This document shows, piece after piece, positions 28,184-37,713 of a DNA stretch of 57,539 nt. The DNA comes from Candidatus Cybelea sp. (GTDB taxonomy: Bacteria; Vulcanimicrobiota; Vulcanimicrobiia; Vulcanimicrobiales; Vulcanimicrobiaceae), in NCBI GenBank assembly GCA_036489315.1, contig DASXFZ010000048.1, forward strand, positions 1-57,539, written 5' to 3'. The position numbers and the translations under genes are program-made. Numbering within the stretch: the first letter of the stretch is position 1; every line of letters begins with the position of its first letter. Below the pieces are notes generated by a model. It saw only the letters and a program-made list of their open reading frames with translations. It had not been told where the DNA came from and made no database searches.

Positions 28184-29212
28184 TTAATTCTCAAGTTTTC
28201 TGAAGGTTTCCTGGGAGCCGAGAAAGTTGTCGAGCGGTCGAAGGAGGTTGAAAGGTATTGATTTCGCGTCGGCGGCGCCGCTCCGCGGCTGGGCGCCGTC
28301 GCAAATCGATGCGATCGCGGCGATCGACTCGGTCAGCGCGTCGATGCTGTAGCCGCCTTCCAACACGTAGGTGACGGCGCCGTTACAGTATTCGCGGGCG
28401 ACGTCGCGGATGACCGCAGCGATCGGCGTGGCCGCCTCGACGCCGACGCCGAGATCGCCAACGCAATCGCCGGCCACGTAGTCGAAGCCCGCGCTGACGA
28501 TCAGCAGATCCGGACGAACGAGGCGCGCGAGGTGCGGCAGCGCGTGCTGCCAGACGGCGACGAACGTCTCGGTGGAAACGCCGCCCGCGGGCAGCGGGAC
28601 GTTCACGATCAGGTCGCCGCCGCGAGCGTAGCTCTGCGAGCCGGTGCCCGGATAGGCCGGGAACGCGTGGGTCGAGATATAGGAAAGGCCCGCCCCCGCC
28701 TCGGCCTCCGTGCCGTTGCCGTGGTGATAATCGAAATCGGCGATCAGCACGCGAGGCTCGCCGCCGTGCTGCGCCTGATAGGCGCGCGCCGCGACGACGA
28801 CGTTGTTGAAGAGGCAGAAGCCCATGCCGCGCGCCGGCTCGGCGTGGTGGCCCGGCGGGCGAACGAGCGCGAAGACCGCCTCGCCGAGCGCGACACTCGC
28901 CTGCACCGCAACGATCGCGCCGCCGGCGGCGCGGCGCGCCGCGCGCAGCGAGGTTGCGTCGACCAGGGTATCGCCGGTGGAGAGATAGCGGGCACCGACG
29001 AGCTGCTCCGTTTCACGGCGGAGGAGCTCGAGATATCCTGGCGCATGCACGCGCTGCAGCTCCTCGTCGCTCGCGTCGCGCGCGTTGCGCGTCTGCGCGA
29101 GAAGGCCGTCGGCGCGCAAGCGCGCCTGCACGGCCTCAACTCGCTCGGGGCGTTCCGGGTGGACGGCCTGGCGGAGGTGATCCCCACAGAGGGGATCGAC
29201 GACGAACTTCAG
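28184..29212 (-). CDS. Histone-deacetylase-family protein (acetoin utilisation/acetylpolyamine amidohydrolase type), apparent CTG start
   Basis: A deacetylase of about 342 residues using zinc to remove acetyl groups from small amines or proteins. Zinc and catalytic residues: RPPGHHAEPARG, IADFDYHHGNG, SAGFDYVAG and the tyrosine in VLEGGYS. The usual N-terminus ([20 protein letters not shown]) is encoded upstream of the first GTG (29131), back to a CTG at 29212 whose TGA overlaps the TPR stop (CTGA). An in-frame TAA just beyond leaves no ATG, GTG or TTG option that keeps the conserved start. It is the last gene of the etfB-etfA-TPR operon. Confidence 0.88.
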   Translation of the reverse strand: MKFVVDPLCGDHLRQAVHPERPERVEAVQARLRADGLLAQTRNARDASDEELQRVHAPGYLELLRRETEQLVGARYLSTGDTLVDATSLRAARRAAGGAIVAVQASVALGEAVFALVRPPGHHAEPARGMGFCLFNNVVVAARAYQAQHGGEPRVLIADFDYHHGNGTEAEAGAGLSYISTHAFPAYPGTGSQSYARGGDLIVNVPLPAGGVSTETFVAVWQHALPHLARLVRPDLLIVSAGFDYVAGDCVGDLGVGVEAATPIAAVIRDVAREYCNGAVTYVLEGGYSIDALTESIAAIASICDGAQPRSGAADAKSIPFNLLRPLDNFLGSQETFRKLEN

Positions 29213-30726
29213 CCCGAGTGCTTAACCGGCTTGCACGGATCGGCGGCGGCTTCGTGCACTTGCTTATACGCCTTCGTGTCCTTCTTCAGCCCCGGTATGG
29301 CGAGCAGCCGTTTATATGCAGCTGTAGCCTTCGAGCATTGATTCGCCGCTGCGTACGACTTCGCGGCGATGAAGAGCATCTGCGGATCCCCATCGAGGTA
29401 GTTCTTCGAGGCCTTATCCATCGCGTCGAAGATCTGGGCCGCCTCCTTGTAGTTCTTCAGCTCGAAGTCGGCGCCGGCAACGCAGCCCAGCGTCGCCGGC
29501 GAGCGCTGGATCTCGAAGCTCTTGCCGCAGGCATCGCGGGCGCTCGTGTAGTCGTGAAGGCGCGAGTACGCTTGGCCCAGCAGCGCAAAACCCTGCGCGT
29601 CCGGCGAGATCTGCGTGTACTTCTTCAGATACGAGACGCTATCGCCGACCTTGCCGCCGAGCAGCGAGATCTCACCCATTCCGAGCAGCGCGCCGGAGGT
29701 GTTGGGATCGATGGCCAGCGCCGCCTGCCACTGCGCCATCGCTTGCGGATACTGGCGCACTGAGGCGTAGTAGTCGCCGAATGCCGAGAAGCCGGCGGGG
29801 ACCTTCGGGAACTGCTGGGTAACCTGCTGGAAGATCGCGACGCCTTGCGAATCTTTCTTCTCCGTGATGAAATAGCTCGCCTTACGAACTAGGATCGCGA
29901 CTTTTTCGTCGTCGGTCGGGGCGGCTACGACCGCATCGTCGTAGGCTTCGCTCGTGTGGGCATCGTCGTGCTGGCGCGCGTAGAGATCGGCCTTGAAGAC
30001 GAGCGCCTGAATGTTCCGCGGATCGATCGCGAGCGCACGGGCTACGGTCTGGAGCGCCATCGGAATATTGTCTTGCTGAGCGTAGGTCGTCGCGACCTGG
30101 AAGAGCGGCGCCGGATCCTTCGGACTGAGCGCGAGAGCCGCCTCGAACTCTGCGCGCGCATCGTCGAAGTGCTGCTCGGAGGCGTAGACGCTGCCAAGCG
30201 TCATAAGCGCACCGGAGTCGTTCTTGTTGAACGTCACCGCCCGTTTTGCCACGCGTTCGGCGTCGGAGGCACGATTTTGCCGCAGATAGATATCGGCGAG
30301 CGCGGCAAGAATCTGCAGATTCGTCGGATCGAGATTAGCCGCTTGTTCGAGATCGTAGGTCGCCGCGGCCCCGTTGCCAAGCTGCACCTGCGCGAGACCG
30401 TCGTAGTAGAAAACCTGTGCCGATTTGTCACCGAGCTGCAGCAAGTGCTGCGTATACTGAACGGTAATGTCGGGGCGGCTGACCTGGAGATATTCGGCGG
30501 CAAGCTGCGTCATTGCGAGCTGATCGGTCGGATTCGCCTTGAGCTTTGCGACCAGCCGGGGAATCGCGACCGAGGGCGGCTCCGGACTCGCAGTGGGCAG
30601 CGCCGAGGGCGACGGCGACGGGCTCGGCGTCGCGCTCGACCTCTTGGCCTGCGCGGACGGGGCCGTTATCGCCATCGCAACGGCGAAGGCCAGAGCGATC
30701 AGTGCAATGAGTGAGTATCGTTTCAA
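29209..30726 (-). CDS. Exported TPR-repeat protein
   Basis: A 505-residue protein with signal peptide [20 protein letters not shown], a proline/serine linker ([20 protein letters not shown]), and then ten or more tetratricopeptide repeats. Clear examples are [20 protein letters not shown] and [20 protein letters not shown]. It is likely a periplasmic scaffold for protein-protein contacts; the partner is unknown. The TTG start overlaps the etfA stop (TTGA) and its own stop overlaps the deacetylase start (CTGA), so all three are translated in a chain. Cysteines near the C-terminus ([28 protein letters not shown]) could form disulfides. Confidence 0.85.
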   Translation of the reverse strand: MKRYSLIALIALAFAVAMAITAPSAQAKRSSATPSPSPSPSALPTASPEPPSVAIPRLVAKLKANPTDQLAMTQLAAEYLQVSRPDITVQYTQHLLQLGDKSAQVFYYDGLAQVQLGNGAAATYDLEQAANLDPTNLQILAALADIYLRQNRASDAERVAKRAVTFNKNDSGALMTLGSVYASEQHFDDARAEFEAALALSPKDPAPLFQVATTYAQQDNIPMALQTVARALAIDPRNIQALVFKADLYARQHDDAHTSEAYDDAVVAAPTDDEKVAILVRKASYFITEKKDSQGVAIFQQVTQQFPKVPAGFSAFGDYYASVRQYPQAMAQWQAALAIDPNTSGALLGMGEISLLGGKVGDSVSYLKKYTQISPDAQGFALLGQAYSRLHDYTSARDACGKSFEIQRSPATLGCVAGADFELKNYKEAAQIFDAMDKASKNYLDGDPQMLFIAAKSYAAANQCSKATAAYKRLLAIPGLKKDTKAYKQVHEAAADPCKPVKHSG

Positions 30727-31706
30727 GAATGCTGTCCTTTAGCGGTTTCGATGAGTTTTGTCAGCTCGGGGACGATGCGGAAGGCATCCCCTACTACCAG
30801 GAGATTGGAGAATTCGCCGATCGGCGCAGCAGCGTCTTTATTGATGGCAACGATCGTGCCGGAGGCGCGCATGCCGACCTTGTGCTGGATCGCGCCGGAG
30901 ATGCCGACGGCAATATAGAGTGCAGGGGTCACCGTTTTTCCAGTCTGTCCGATCTGTAGATTATACGGCACCCAGCCCGCATCGGCTGCGGCGCGGGAGG
31001 CACCGACCGCGCCGCCGAGCGCCTGCGCCAACGGCTTGAGCAAGGTATCGAACGGTTCCGGACCACCAAGTCCGCGGCCGCCGGCAATGACGACCGGAGC
31101 TTCCTCGAGCGCGAGCTCGCTCGAGCCTTCCTCGACATCGGTCTCGATCTTGGCTGCGTAGCTCTTTGCCGGCCGCTCGAGCGGTTCGATCCGCGCGCCG
31201 TCGCCGGACGTCTGCACCGCGAAGGCGTTGGGCCGAATCGTCACCACGCCGTACTCTCCAGGCCGCAGCGCACACCGCGTCACGAGCGCACCGCCGAGCT
31301 TCGGCGAGGTGCAGACGACCGCATCGCCGTCGAGCTGTAAGTCGACGACGTCGGCCACCATCCCGGCCGCCAACCGCACCATTAGCCGGCCTGCGACGTC
31401 GCGCCCGGAGAGCGTGTTGGGAATCAAAATCAGCGATGGCCCGATGCGCTGCGCGGCGGCCGTCAGATAATCGACGATCGGATCGAGCAGAAAGCTCTCG
31501 ACGTCGGGATCTTCGCTGAGAAGAATGCTTTCGAGCGGATAGCTCTTCAACTGCTCGGCCAAACGCGCGGACTCCGGACCGAGGACGACCGCATGCGCCA
31601 CGCCGCCCATCGCGGCGGCGATCTTTGCGGCTTCGCTCGCGAGCTCGAAAGTAACCTTTCGGCTCTGCCCGCGCCGGTTCTCCGCGTAAACGATGACGTT
31701 TTTCAC
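30723..31706 (-). CDS. etfA: Electron transfer flavoprotein, alpha subunit
   Basis: A 327-residue EtfA/FixB protein. Its N-terminal domain binds beta ([20 protein letters not shown], then [13 protein letters not shown]). The C-terminal FAD domain has the family signature: [53 protein letters not shown] and [12 protein letters not shown]. The complex carries electrons from acyl-CoA or other flavin dehydrogenases to the quinone pool. The GTG start is three bases after the etfB stop. No dehydrogenase or ETF-quinone oxidoreductase is present in the window. Confidence 0.97.
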   Translation of the reverse strand: MKNVIVYAENRRGQSRKVTFELASEAAKIAAAMGGVAHAVVLGPESARLAEQLKSYPLESILLSEDPDVESFLLDPIVDYLTAAAQRIGPSLILIPNTLSGRDVAGRLMVRLAAGMVADVVDLQLDGDAVVCTSPKLGGALVTRCALRPGEYGVVTIRPNAFAVQTSGDGARIEPLERPAKSYAAKIETDVEEGSSELALEEAPVVIAGGRGLGGPEPFDTLLKPLAQALGGAVGASRAAADAGWVPYNLQIGQTGKTVTPALYIAVGISGAIQHKVGMRASGTIVAINKDAAAPIGEFSNLLVVGDAFRIVPELTKLIETAKGQHS

Positions 31707-31709
31707 GCT

Positions 31710-32498
31710 TTACACGAGCCTCTTTTCGGCGAGGAAATCGAAGATCGCGCGAGCGCCGGCGGCCCCGTCGGCGGCTTCGATCGTTTTGCCCTTGCCGCGC
31801 GCCGGCGGCGGCGCAAAGCTTCGCAACTCGGTTTTCGAGCCGGCCTCGCCGACCGGGACGTCGAGCGACAGATCCTGCAGCGTCTTCGTGGCGATCGTCT
31901 TTTTCTTGGCGCCCATGATGCCCTTGAGCGATGCGTAGCGCGGCTCGGCGAACGTCAGCGCCGTGGTCATGAGCGCCGGCAGCGGCCCGCGGACCGTCTG
32001 ATAGCCGGTGTCGGTCTCGCGCTCGACTTCGATCGCGCCTGCTGCGATCTCGATCTTGCGGGCGTTGGTAATGCACGGCAGCCCGAGGTGCTCGGCGAGC
32101 GCGCCGGGCACCGCGCCCGTACTGCTGTCGTCGGTCAAGCCGCCGACGATGAGCAGGTCGAACGGCAGCGTTCGAAGCGCGGCGGCCATCGCCGCGGCGG
32201 TGGCCCAAACGTCGCTTCCTTCGAGGCCCGCGTCGCTGAGAACGACGGCGTCGTCGGCGCCCATCGCCAACGCGCGGCGGAGTCCCTCTTTGAGCGAGTC
32301 GGGAGCCATAGAAAAAATCGTCACCGTCGTGTCGCCGCCGATGCGTTCTTTGAGCTGCAGCGCGGCTTCGAGCGCGTACTCGTCGTAGGGATTGAGGACG
32401 GTTTCCACGCCCGTGCGAACGAGCCGTTTGTTTTGCGGATCGATGCGCTTTTCGGCGTTCGGGTTCGGAACAAGCTTAACCGTCACCACGATCTTCAC
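31710..32498 (-). CDS. etfB: Electron transfer flavoprotein, beta subunit
   Basis: A 262-residue EtfB/FixA protein: IVVTVKLVPNPNAEKRIDP at the start, NPYDEYALEAALQLKER, the AMP/nucleotide-contact segment ALAMGADDAVVLSD, and the family motif VERETDTGYQTVRGPLPALM. It pairs with EtfA to form the electron carrier. The GTG at 32498 has GGAGG eleven bases upstream. It is the first gene of the four-gene operon running to 28184, and is divergent from the M61 peptidase, with a 141-bp shared upstream region. Confidence 0.97.
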   Translation of the reverse strand: MKIVVTVKLVPNPNAEKRIDPQNKRLVRTGVETVLNPYDEYALEAALQLKERIGGDTTVTIFSMAPDSLKEGLRRALAMGADDAVVLSDAGLEGSDVWATAAAMAAALRTLPFDLLIVGGLTDDSSTGAVPGALAEHLGLPCITNARKIEIAAGAIEVERETDTGYQTVRGPLPALMTTALTFAEPRYASLKGIMGAKKKTIATKTLQDLSLDVPVGEAGSKTELRSFAPPPARGKGKTIEAADGAAGARAIFDFLAEKRLV

Positions 32499-32639
32499 GT
32501 GGAGAGCGACCTCCGTTCGAATAAGGAAAGGGAGTTACAGAAAGCGATAGCCTTTTGGTGGTCTGCGGCAAGTGGACCTGCCGCGCCGCCGCCAAATCGC
32601 AGGAAGGGCCTCTCACCGGCCATGCGAACCGGAGTTCGT

Positions 32640-34538
32640 ATGTTGCGACCACGCGTCTTCCTTATTCTCGCACTTGCCATCCTTGCGCCAGGGGCCGCCT
32701 CGGCCGCCGACTTCGTCGCGAAGCCGTCCCATGCTACCGAGCAGAACCCCGCTACGCTCGTGCTCGACGCCTCCCGAGCCTCAGACGGCTTCTTGGAGAC
32801 CCGCGAGCGCCTCCCGGCCGCACCGGGGCCGTTTACCGTGGTCTATCCGAAGTGGATCCCCGGCGAGCACGGTCCGACGGGCCCGCTGAACGATCTGGCG
32901 GCGCTCCGGATCTCCGCCGGCGGGACACTGCTGGACTGGCGCCGCGACTCGGTCGATCTGTACGCCTTCCACGTCGACGTTCCGGCGGGCGTCCGTGAGA
33001 TCGACGTCGCCTTCGACGTCCTGATGAACGCGCCGGGTGATTACATGTCGACGCATTCGCTTGCCATTGTGAATTGGAATCGCTCCTTGCTCTACCAAGA
33101 GGGCGTCAACTCTCATCAATATTTCATTAAGCCATCGATCATTCTGCCGCCGGGGTGGGAGTATGGAACCGCGCTGCGCGGCGCATCGCAGAGCGGCAAT
33201 CGCGTCGACTTCGCGCTGACGCCGCTCAACATGCTCGTCGATTCGCCCCTCGATATGGGACGATTCGTCGAAAAGTGGGACTTGTGGCGTGAAGGCAGCG
33301 CGTTCGTGCAGATGGATGCGTTCGCGGATCATCCGCAAGATCTCGACATCAGCTCGCGCCTGCTGCACGCCTACCAGCGCGTACCTGCCGAAGCCTTCGC
33401 GATGTACGGATCGCGCCACTTCGACGACTACCACGCGCTGCTGACGCTGAGCGACCAGATCGGCTTTCAGGGCATCGAACACCATCAGTCGAGCGACGAT
33501 CGGGCGCCCGCCGATTTCTTGACCAGCCGCGACGAATCGCTTTCGGGCGGCGATTTGATCACCCACGAGTTCTCCCATTCGTGGAACGGAAAGTACCGCC
33601 GTCCGGACGACCTGACGACGCCCAACTTTCAGGTGCCGATGCGCACCGATCTCCTTTGGGTGTACGAAGGCATGAACCAGTACCTCGGGGATCTTCTCTC
33701 ATTTCGCAGCGGGATTCGTGAGCCGAAGCTCTATCCGGAGTATCTCGCGACCGTGTATTCCGAGATGGACTACGAGACCGGCAGAACGACTACGCCGCTG
33801 ATCGACCTGACGACCGGCGCACCGTACTTCTATCTCGCGCGCGGCCAGTACGGCGCAATTCGTCGCCACGCCGGCGACTTTTATACCGAGGGCGAGCTGG
33901 TTTGGCTCGACGTCGATACGATCATTCGCGAGCGCTCGCATGGAGCACATTCGCTCGACACGTTCCTGCATCTCTTCACCGCCCCGGCGGTAACGGGTCC
34001 GATCGTAAAGACGTACACGCGCGCGCAGGTCGAGGCTCTCCTGGAGCAAGTCGAGCCGTACGATTGGCACGGCTACTTCGAAAAATACGTCTACCATCCG
34101 ACGACGCACCCGCCCACGGACGAGCTCGCGCGCGCCGGCTGGAAGATGGTCTACACCTCAAAACCGAACGACTTCCTGACAGCGGAGAGCGCCGACAGCC
34201 ACGAAATCGAAGGCTGGTATTCCTACGGCGCGGATCTGAGTGCGACCGGAGTCGTCAGCGACGTCCGCGAAGGATCGCCGGCTTGGCGCTCCGGGCTCGC
34301 ACCCGGGATGCGCGTGCTCGCCGTCAACAATCAAGCGTTCTCACCTGAGGTGCTCTCGTACGTCCTCAAAAAAACGCAGAACCAAACGGCGGCGATCACG
34401 CTGATCACTTCGCAGAACGGCTGGTTCCAGACGCTCTCGCTCGATTATCACAACGGTATCCGGTATCCCCACCTCGAGCGAATCGCGGGAACGCCAGATA
34501 TGCTCGCTTCGATCGTCGCACCGCACGCGAAGCAATAG
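32640..34538 (+). CDS. M61-family (glycyl) aminopeptidase with PDZ domain, exported
   Basis: A 632-residue exported zinc peptidase. Signal peptide MLRPRVFLILALAILAPGAA; N-terminal beta domain (FTVVYPKWIPGEHGPTGPLN); catalytic thermolysin-like domain with zinc motif LITHEFSHSWNGK (HEXXH-type) near residue 305 and the third ligand glutamate in WVYEGMNQYLGD near 338. A C-terminal PDZ domain (SDVREGSPAWRSGLAPGMRV) follows. ATG 32640 is preferred for its CGGAG five bases upstream; ATG 32622 is also possible. The long open frame from 31593 is an artefact of GC-rich antisense to etfB. A lipoprotein gene follows after 3 bp. Confidence 0.9.
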   Translation: MLRPRVFLILALAILAPGAASAADFVAKPSHATEQNPATLVLDASRASDGFLETRERLPAAPGPFTVVYPKWIPGEHGPTGPLNDLAALRISAGGTLLDWRRDSVDLYAFHVDVPAGVREIDVAFDVLMNAPGDYMSTHSLAIVNWNRSLLYQEGVNSHQYFIKPSIILPPGWEYGTALRGASQSGNRVDFALTPLNMLVDSPLDMGRFVEKWDLWREGSAFVQMDAFADHPQDLDISSRLLHAYQRVPAEAFAMYGSRHFDDYHALLTLSDQIGFQGIEHHQSSDDRAPADFLTSRDESLSGGDLITHEFSHSWNGKYRRPDDLTTPNFQVPMRTDLLWVYEGMNQYLGDLLSFRSGIREPKLYPEYLATVYSEMDYETGRTTTPLIDLTTGAPYFYLARGQYGAIRRHAGDFYTEGELVWLDVDTIIRERSHGAHSLDTFLHLFTAPAVTGPIVKTYTRAQVEALLEQVEPYDWHGYFEKYVYHPTTHPPTDELARAGWKMVYTSKPNDFLTAESADSHEIEGWYSYGADLSATGVVSDVREGSPAWRSGLAPGMRVLAVNNQAFSPEVLSYVLKKTQNQTAAITLITSQNGWFQTLSLDYHNGIRYPHLERIAGTPDMLASIVAPHAKQ

Positions 34539-34541
34539 GCG

Positions 34542-35582
34542 ATGCGTGGCGCGGCGGCGCTAACCCTCGCACTCGCCGGCTGCACGGCGGCACCGAGCGT
34601 TGCCCCTCTCGCGACTTTCGTCCCGCAGGCGCAGAGGGTGAACCCGGGTCTGCGCACGCACGCAATCATCGGCTTCAGCGTAGACACCCCCAAACGCGCG
34701 GCAACGGCCGCCGGCGAAGGCGTGAACACCACGATCCTCTACGGCGGCGCGCCATCGCGGCACAGCGCGCTCGAGACGGCGCTGCGGGCGCATTCGATCG
34801 ATGTGGTCGACGGCGCAATTTCGTCGCTGCTGTTCTATTGGGAGTGCCACCGAACGCATACCGTCAAGCCCCCGCCGGGCAGCTACGCGTACAACGACTA
34901 CTGCCGCACCGACGAGAACCCGCGCATCAAAGACGAGGCCGTCGTCCTGCGCGACGCCGGCGCACTGCTCGCCACCGATGCGCGACGCGACTACGTCACC
35001 GGTTACTGGGTGCTCGACGACTGGCCGGGTTGGGATCCAGGCAGCGGACGCGAGCTGTTGCGGAAGATTCACGCGCTGATCGTCGTCAAAACGCCCGGGC
35101 GCGCGGCGATCTGCGGCTTCGGCGCTGGCATCGCGCGGCCGGGGCGCGTCGACTGGGATCCGGGTACGGCCGCAAACTACTCCGACGGCGGCTGCGACGT
35201 GGTCGGCTGGTACAACTACTCGCCGTTCGGCCGGCGGCATCCGTCGTTGGGTAAGCGGTTGGACTGGAGCATGAAGGCGTTACTTCCGGCGATGCAGCGA
35301 AGCCTCACGAAGTACGGTTGGAAGAGTGCGAAGACGCCGCTGTACGGCATCGGTCAGGCGTGGGGCGGATCGTACGAGAAGCGCTACTATCAGCCCGGGC
35401 TCACGCGCGCGGAGATGCGCGACCAGGCCAACGCCTTCTGCGCGTTCGGTGCAGCCTACATCGGGTGGTACGCGTGGGATGACAGCGGTTTCGAAACAAA
35501 AACCGAGACGCCGAATAGCTCGAAAGCGGTTGCCGATGGAATCGCGGCAGGCATTAGCGCCTGCCGCCATCGCTGGCGGTAG
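34542..35582 (+). CDS. Lipoprotein of unknown function, glycoside-hydrolase-like layout
   Basis: A 346-residue protein with lipobox LAGC at residues 11-14, so membrane-anchored outside the cytoplasm. The remaining sequence alternates strand and helix segments in a way that recalls a TIM barrel: HAIIGFSVDTPKRA, VNTTILYGGAPS, GYWVLDDWPGWDPGSGRELL, RAAICGFGAG, GCDVVGWYNYSPF and AAYIGWYAWDDSGF. The acidic residues in LDDWPGWDP and AWDDSGF could be catalytic, but no family was recognised. It starts three bases after the M61 peptidase stop, so they form one operon. It ends 12 bp from a convergent pseudogene. Confidence 0.65.
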   Translation: MRGAAALTLALAGCTAAPSVAPLATFVPQAQRVNPGLRTHAIIGFSVDTPKRAATAAGEGVNTTILYGGAPSRHSALETALRAHSIDVVDGAISSLLFYWECHRTHTVKPPPGSYAYNDYCRTDENPRIKDEAVVLRDAGALLATDARRDYVTGYWVLDDWPGWDPGSGRELLRKIHALIVVKTPGRAAICGFGAGIARPGRVDWDPGTAANYSDGGCDVVGWYNYSPFGRRHPSLGKRLDWSMKALLPAMQRSLTKYGWKSAKTPLYGIGQAWGGSYEKRYYQPGLTRAEMRDQANAFCAFGAAYIGWYAWDDSGFETKTETPNSSKAVADGIAAGISACRHRWR

Positions 35583-35594
35583 CAGGTAAAGCGG

Positions 35595-36998
35595 CTACTC
35601 GTCGGTGTCCGGCACGTCGTTTGGGGAGTCGTGGTCGTTGCGGAAGTACTGGGCGTGCAATGGGGCCGGGATCGTCACAAACCGCTTGGGCGCTTGCGCG
35701 AAGTTAAAACAGTCGGAGAGATCGTCGGCGCGCGCATCGGTCGTTCCCATCGACGGCAAGCCGAAGTTCTCTTCGGTGAAGTGGAGGATGCTGCCGAATT
35801 CGTGCTGCGTGTGCGAGATATAACCCGCCTTCGCGTACGGTGAGATCACGAGCAGCGGAACGCGAAAACCGAGTTCGTAGGAATTGTAGAGTGGAGGCTT
35901 CACGTGATCGTACCAGCCGCCCCAGTCATCCCAGACTACAAAGATGACGGTCGACCTCCAGTCCGGAGAGGAGCCGATCGCATTGACGATGGACGCGACC
36001 CACGACGGACCGCTTCCGTTGGTCTTGCCGGCGTGATCCGATGACTTGCCGCTCGGCGTGATCCAAGTAACGTTTGCGAGATGTCCCTCGTTGATGTCAG
36101 TCAATACCTGCGCCGACGGATGGATGACGTTGGTATAGTCGGGTGTGTTCCAGATCGAATGGATCGCGTCGACCGCGTTCCACAGACCTGGGCCGGGGTT
36201 CTGCTGATAGTAATGCCACGTGAGGCCGGCCGTATCGAGTTCGTTCATCAGCGCCGTGCGCGCGAAGCACGGATAGACGCTTTGGTTTTCAGATCCGCTG
36301 GGATCGATCACCGCAACCGTCGAGCCGGCCGGCGAGTCGCAGCCGCCGGCGGCTTTGCCGCCTTTCGCCCGCGGATTCTCGGAGGCGCGGAGATCGGATC
36401 CGTCGGCAATCGCGGAGGTGCCGCTGATCAGGTACTGATGCGCCGGGAAACTCGGTCCCTGATTCGTCTCGAACATCCTATCGGCGAACGTGTAGGCCTG
36501 CGCCATCGTATAGTAGGGCTGCACCTCGTCCTGCGGCACGTAGGCATACGCACGCACGTCGGGACGCGGGCAGGTTGAATGACGATCGCACTCTGAAGAC
36601 CCTCGGCTGAATCCGTTCATGCTGCCGTTGGCATAGTCGACCTTCCAGGCCGTATGCCGGTGGCTCAGATCCTACGGCGCCGTGAGCAGCTCGGGCGCGA
36701 GCGGGACGCTTTGGTTCGCGGCGTTGCGGCCCGCGTGTGCGGTGTCGGCGCCGGGCAAGGCGTTGAAGAGATCGTCGACGCTCCGGTTCTCTTGAATGAT
36801 AATGACGACGTGCGATATTGCGACGCTGCCCAAGTCGATTGGGCGCCGGCCGCTGCGTTCGGCCGCCTGCGGAAGCAGCGGATTGGAGGCTCCCGTCGCA
36901 CCCATACCGCCCGCCGTCGGCGATCCCGCGCACGCGGTCAAGAGCGAGACGCCGGCGAGAAGGCCGAGACTCCATTTGTACTGGCTTGAGATCCGCAT
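35595..36998 (-). pseudogene. Phospholipase C/phosphoesterase-family lipoprotein interrupted by an amber codon
   Basis: From ATG 36998 the frame encodes a lipoprotein leader (lipobox LTAC), then the family start HVVIIIQENRSVDDLFNALP. At 36674-36672 a TAG interrupts LLTAP-stop-DLSHRHTAWKVDY, where relatives have tyrosine (TAPYDLSH). The same frame then runs on to 35595 with VTWITPSGKSSDHA, VWDDWGGWYDHVKPP and VPLLVISPYAKAG, the active-site blocks of PF04185 enzymes. So a single base change splits an otherwise complete 468-codon gene. TAG is an ordinary stop for other genes here, so recoding is unlikely. The downstream part could restart at ATG 36620. Confidence 0.8.
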
Positions 36999-37148
36999 TC
37001 CTAACTTGCTCCCTTTCGTAAACAAAGCTCGTGCTTTGCGATGGAGCCGCCGAAATTGGACCAGGCCCCTCACCCTAACGTAAGGGCGGGTCGTTTTATC
37101 ACGTCAGCTCGGCCAGGAAGCCATAGAAAGCGGCTGAACTAGCCGCGA

Positions 37149-37328
37149 ATGGCTGAATTACGCTTCGGAGACCGCGTGTTCATCGAAAATCTGGGGATGG
37201 AAGGCGAAGTGATCGAGGTCGACACCCGTTCGGTCGTCGTCCGGCATAAAAAACCCGACGGAGAGACGATCGAGCAGCGCTATCGGCCCGACGACCTGCG
37301 CTATCTCCCAAAACCGCAGAAAGAGTAG
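37149..37328 (+). CDS. Small hypothetical protein, SH3/KOW-like (59 aa)
   Basis: ATG 37149 opens 59 codons: MAELRFGDRVFIENLGMEGE, VIEVDTRSVVVRHKKPDGET, IEQRYRPDDLRYLPKPQKE. The GDRV...EGEV...VVVR pattern is that of small SH3-like barrels such as KOW modules and the MutS2 linker, which bind nucleic acid or proteins. The composition is charged and non-random, which supports a real gene. There is no good ribosome site; a 6-bp hairpin (37130-37146) ends two bases before the ATG. It is divergent from the phospholipase pseudogene and convergent with the next lipoprotein. Confidence 0.55.
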   Translation: MAELRFGDRVFIENLGMEGEVIEVDTRSVVVRHKKPDGETIEQRYRPDDLRYLPKPQKE

Positions 37329-37347
37329 CCGCGCGCAACGCTGGTCG

Positions 37348-37683
37348 CTACGAATTGAACGTCGAGACGATAATCATCGTCTTATCGCCTTCCAGTGTGA
37401 GGGTGATGGATTTCTCACCCGAGCTTTGCGTACCGGTTACGAAGACCGCCGATTGAATCGGCGTGCTCGTGTGCGATCGCTCGGAGCCCAGGGGCAAGTT
37501 CCTCCGATACCAGCGGTAGACCCGATCGAACGAGTCGCCGGTCAAGAGAACGCCGCTCGAGTCGGTTGCCGCACCGGGGTAATCCGGTACTACGGCGGCC
37601 GGATGCTTTGAATCGCTCGAGGCTTGACTCGAACAGCCGGTCATCACGAACAACATTGCTGCCGCCAGGAATAGAGTACGCAT
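37348..37683 (-). CDS. Small lipoprotein
   Basis: A 111-residue protein with leader MRTLFLAAAMLFVMTGC and a lipobox at residues 14-17, then a short linker and a compact domain. Recognisable segments are AVVPDYPGAATDSSGVLL, SFDRVYRWYRRNLPLGSE and SITLTLEGDKTMIIVSTFN. The DRVYRWYRRNL helix followed by beta strands is seen in other small exported proteins of unknown role. GGAGAATGAG precedes the ATG. It lies 30 bp downstream of a SnoaL-like gene in the same direction, so they are likely co-transcribed. Confidence 0.65.
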   Translation of the reverse strand: MRTLFLAAAMLFVMTGCSSQASSDSKHPAAVVPDYPGAATDSSGVLLTGDSFDRVYRWYRRNLPLGSERSHTSTPIQSAVFVTGTQSSGEKSITLTLEGDKTMIIVSTFNS

Positions 37684-37713
37684 CTCATTCTCCTTGAGAT
37701 TACTCCCGGAACG

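Noticed and set aside
31593-32639. Long N-terminal extension of the M61 peptidase frame
   Set aside because: It is antisense to etfB and part of etfA, arginine-rich and without homology; the signal peptide at 32640 marks the real start.
36672-36674. Amber codon recoding rather than nonsense mutation
   Set aside because: Other genes in the window (for example those ending at 17712 and 19679) end normally at TAG, so TAG is an ordinary stop here.
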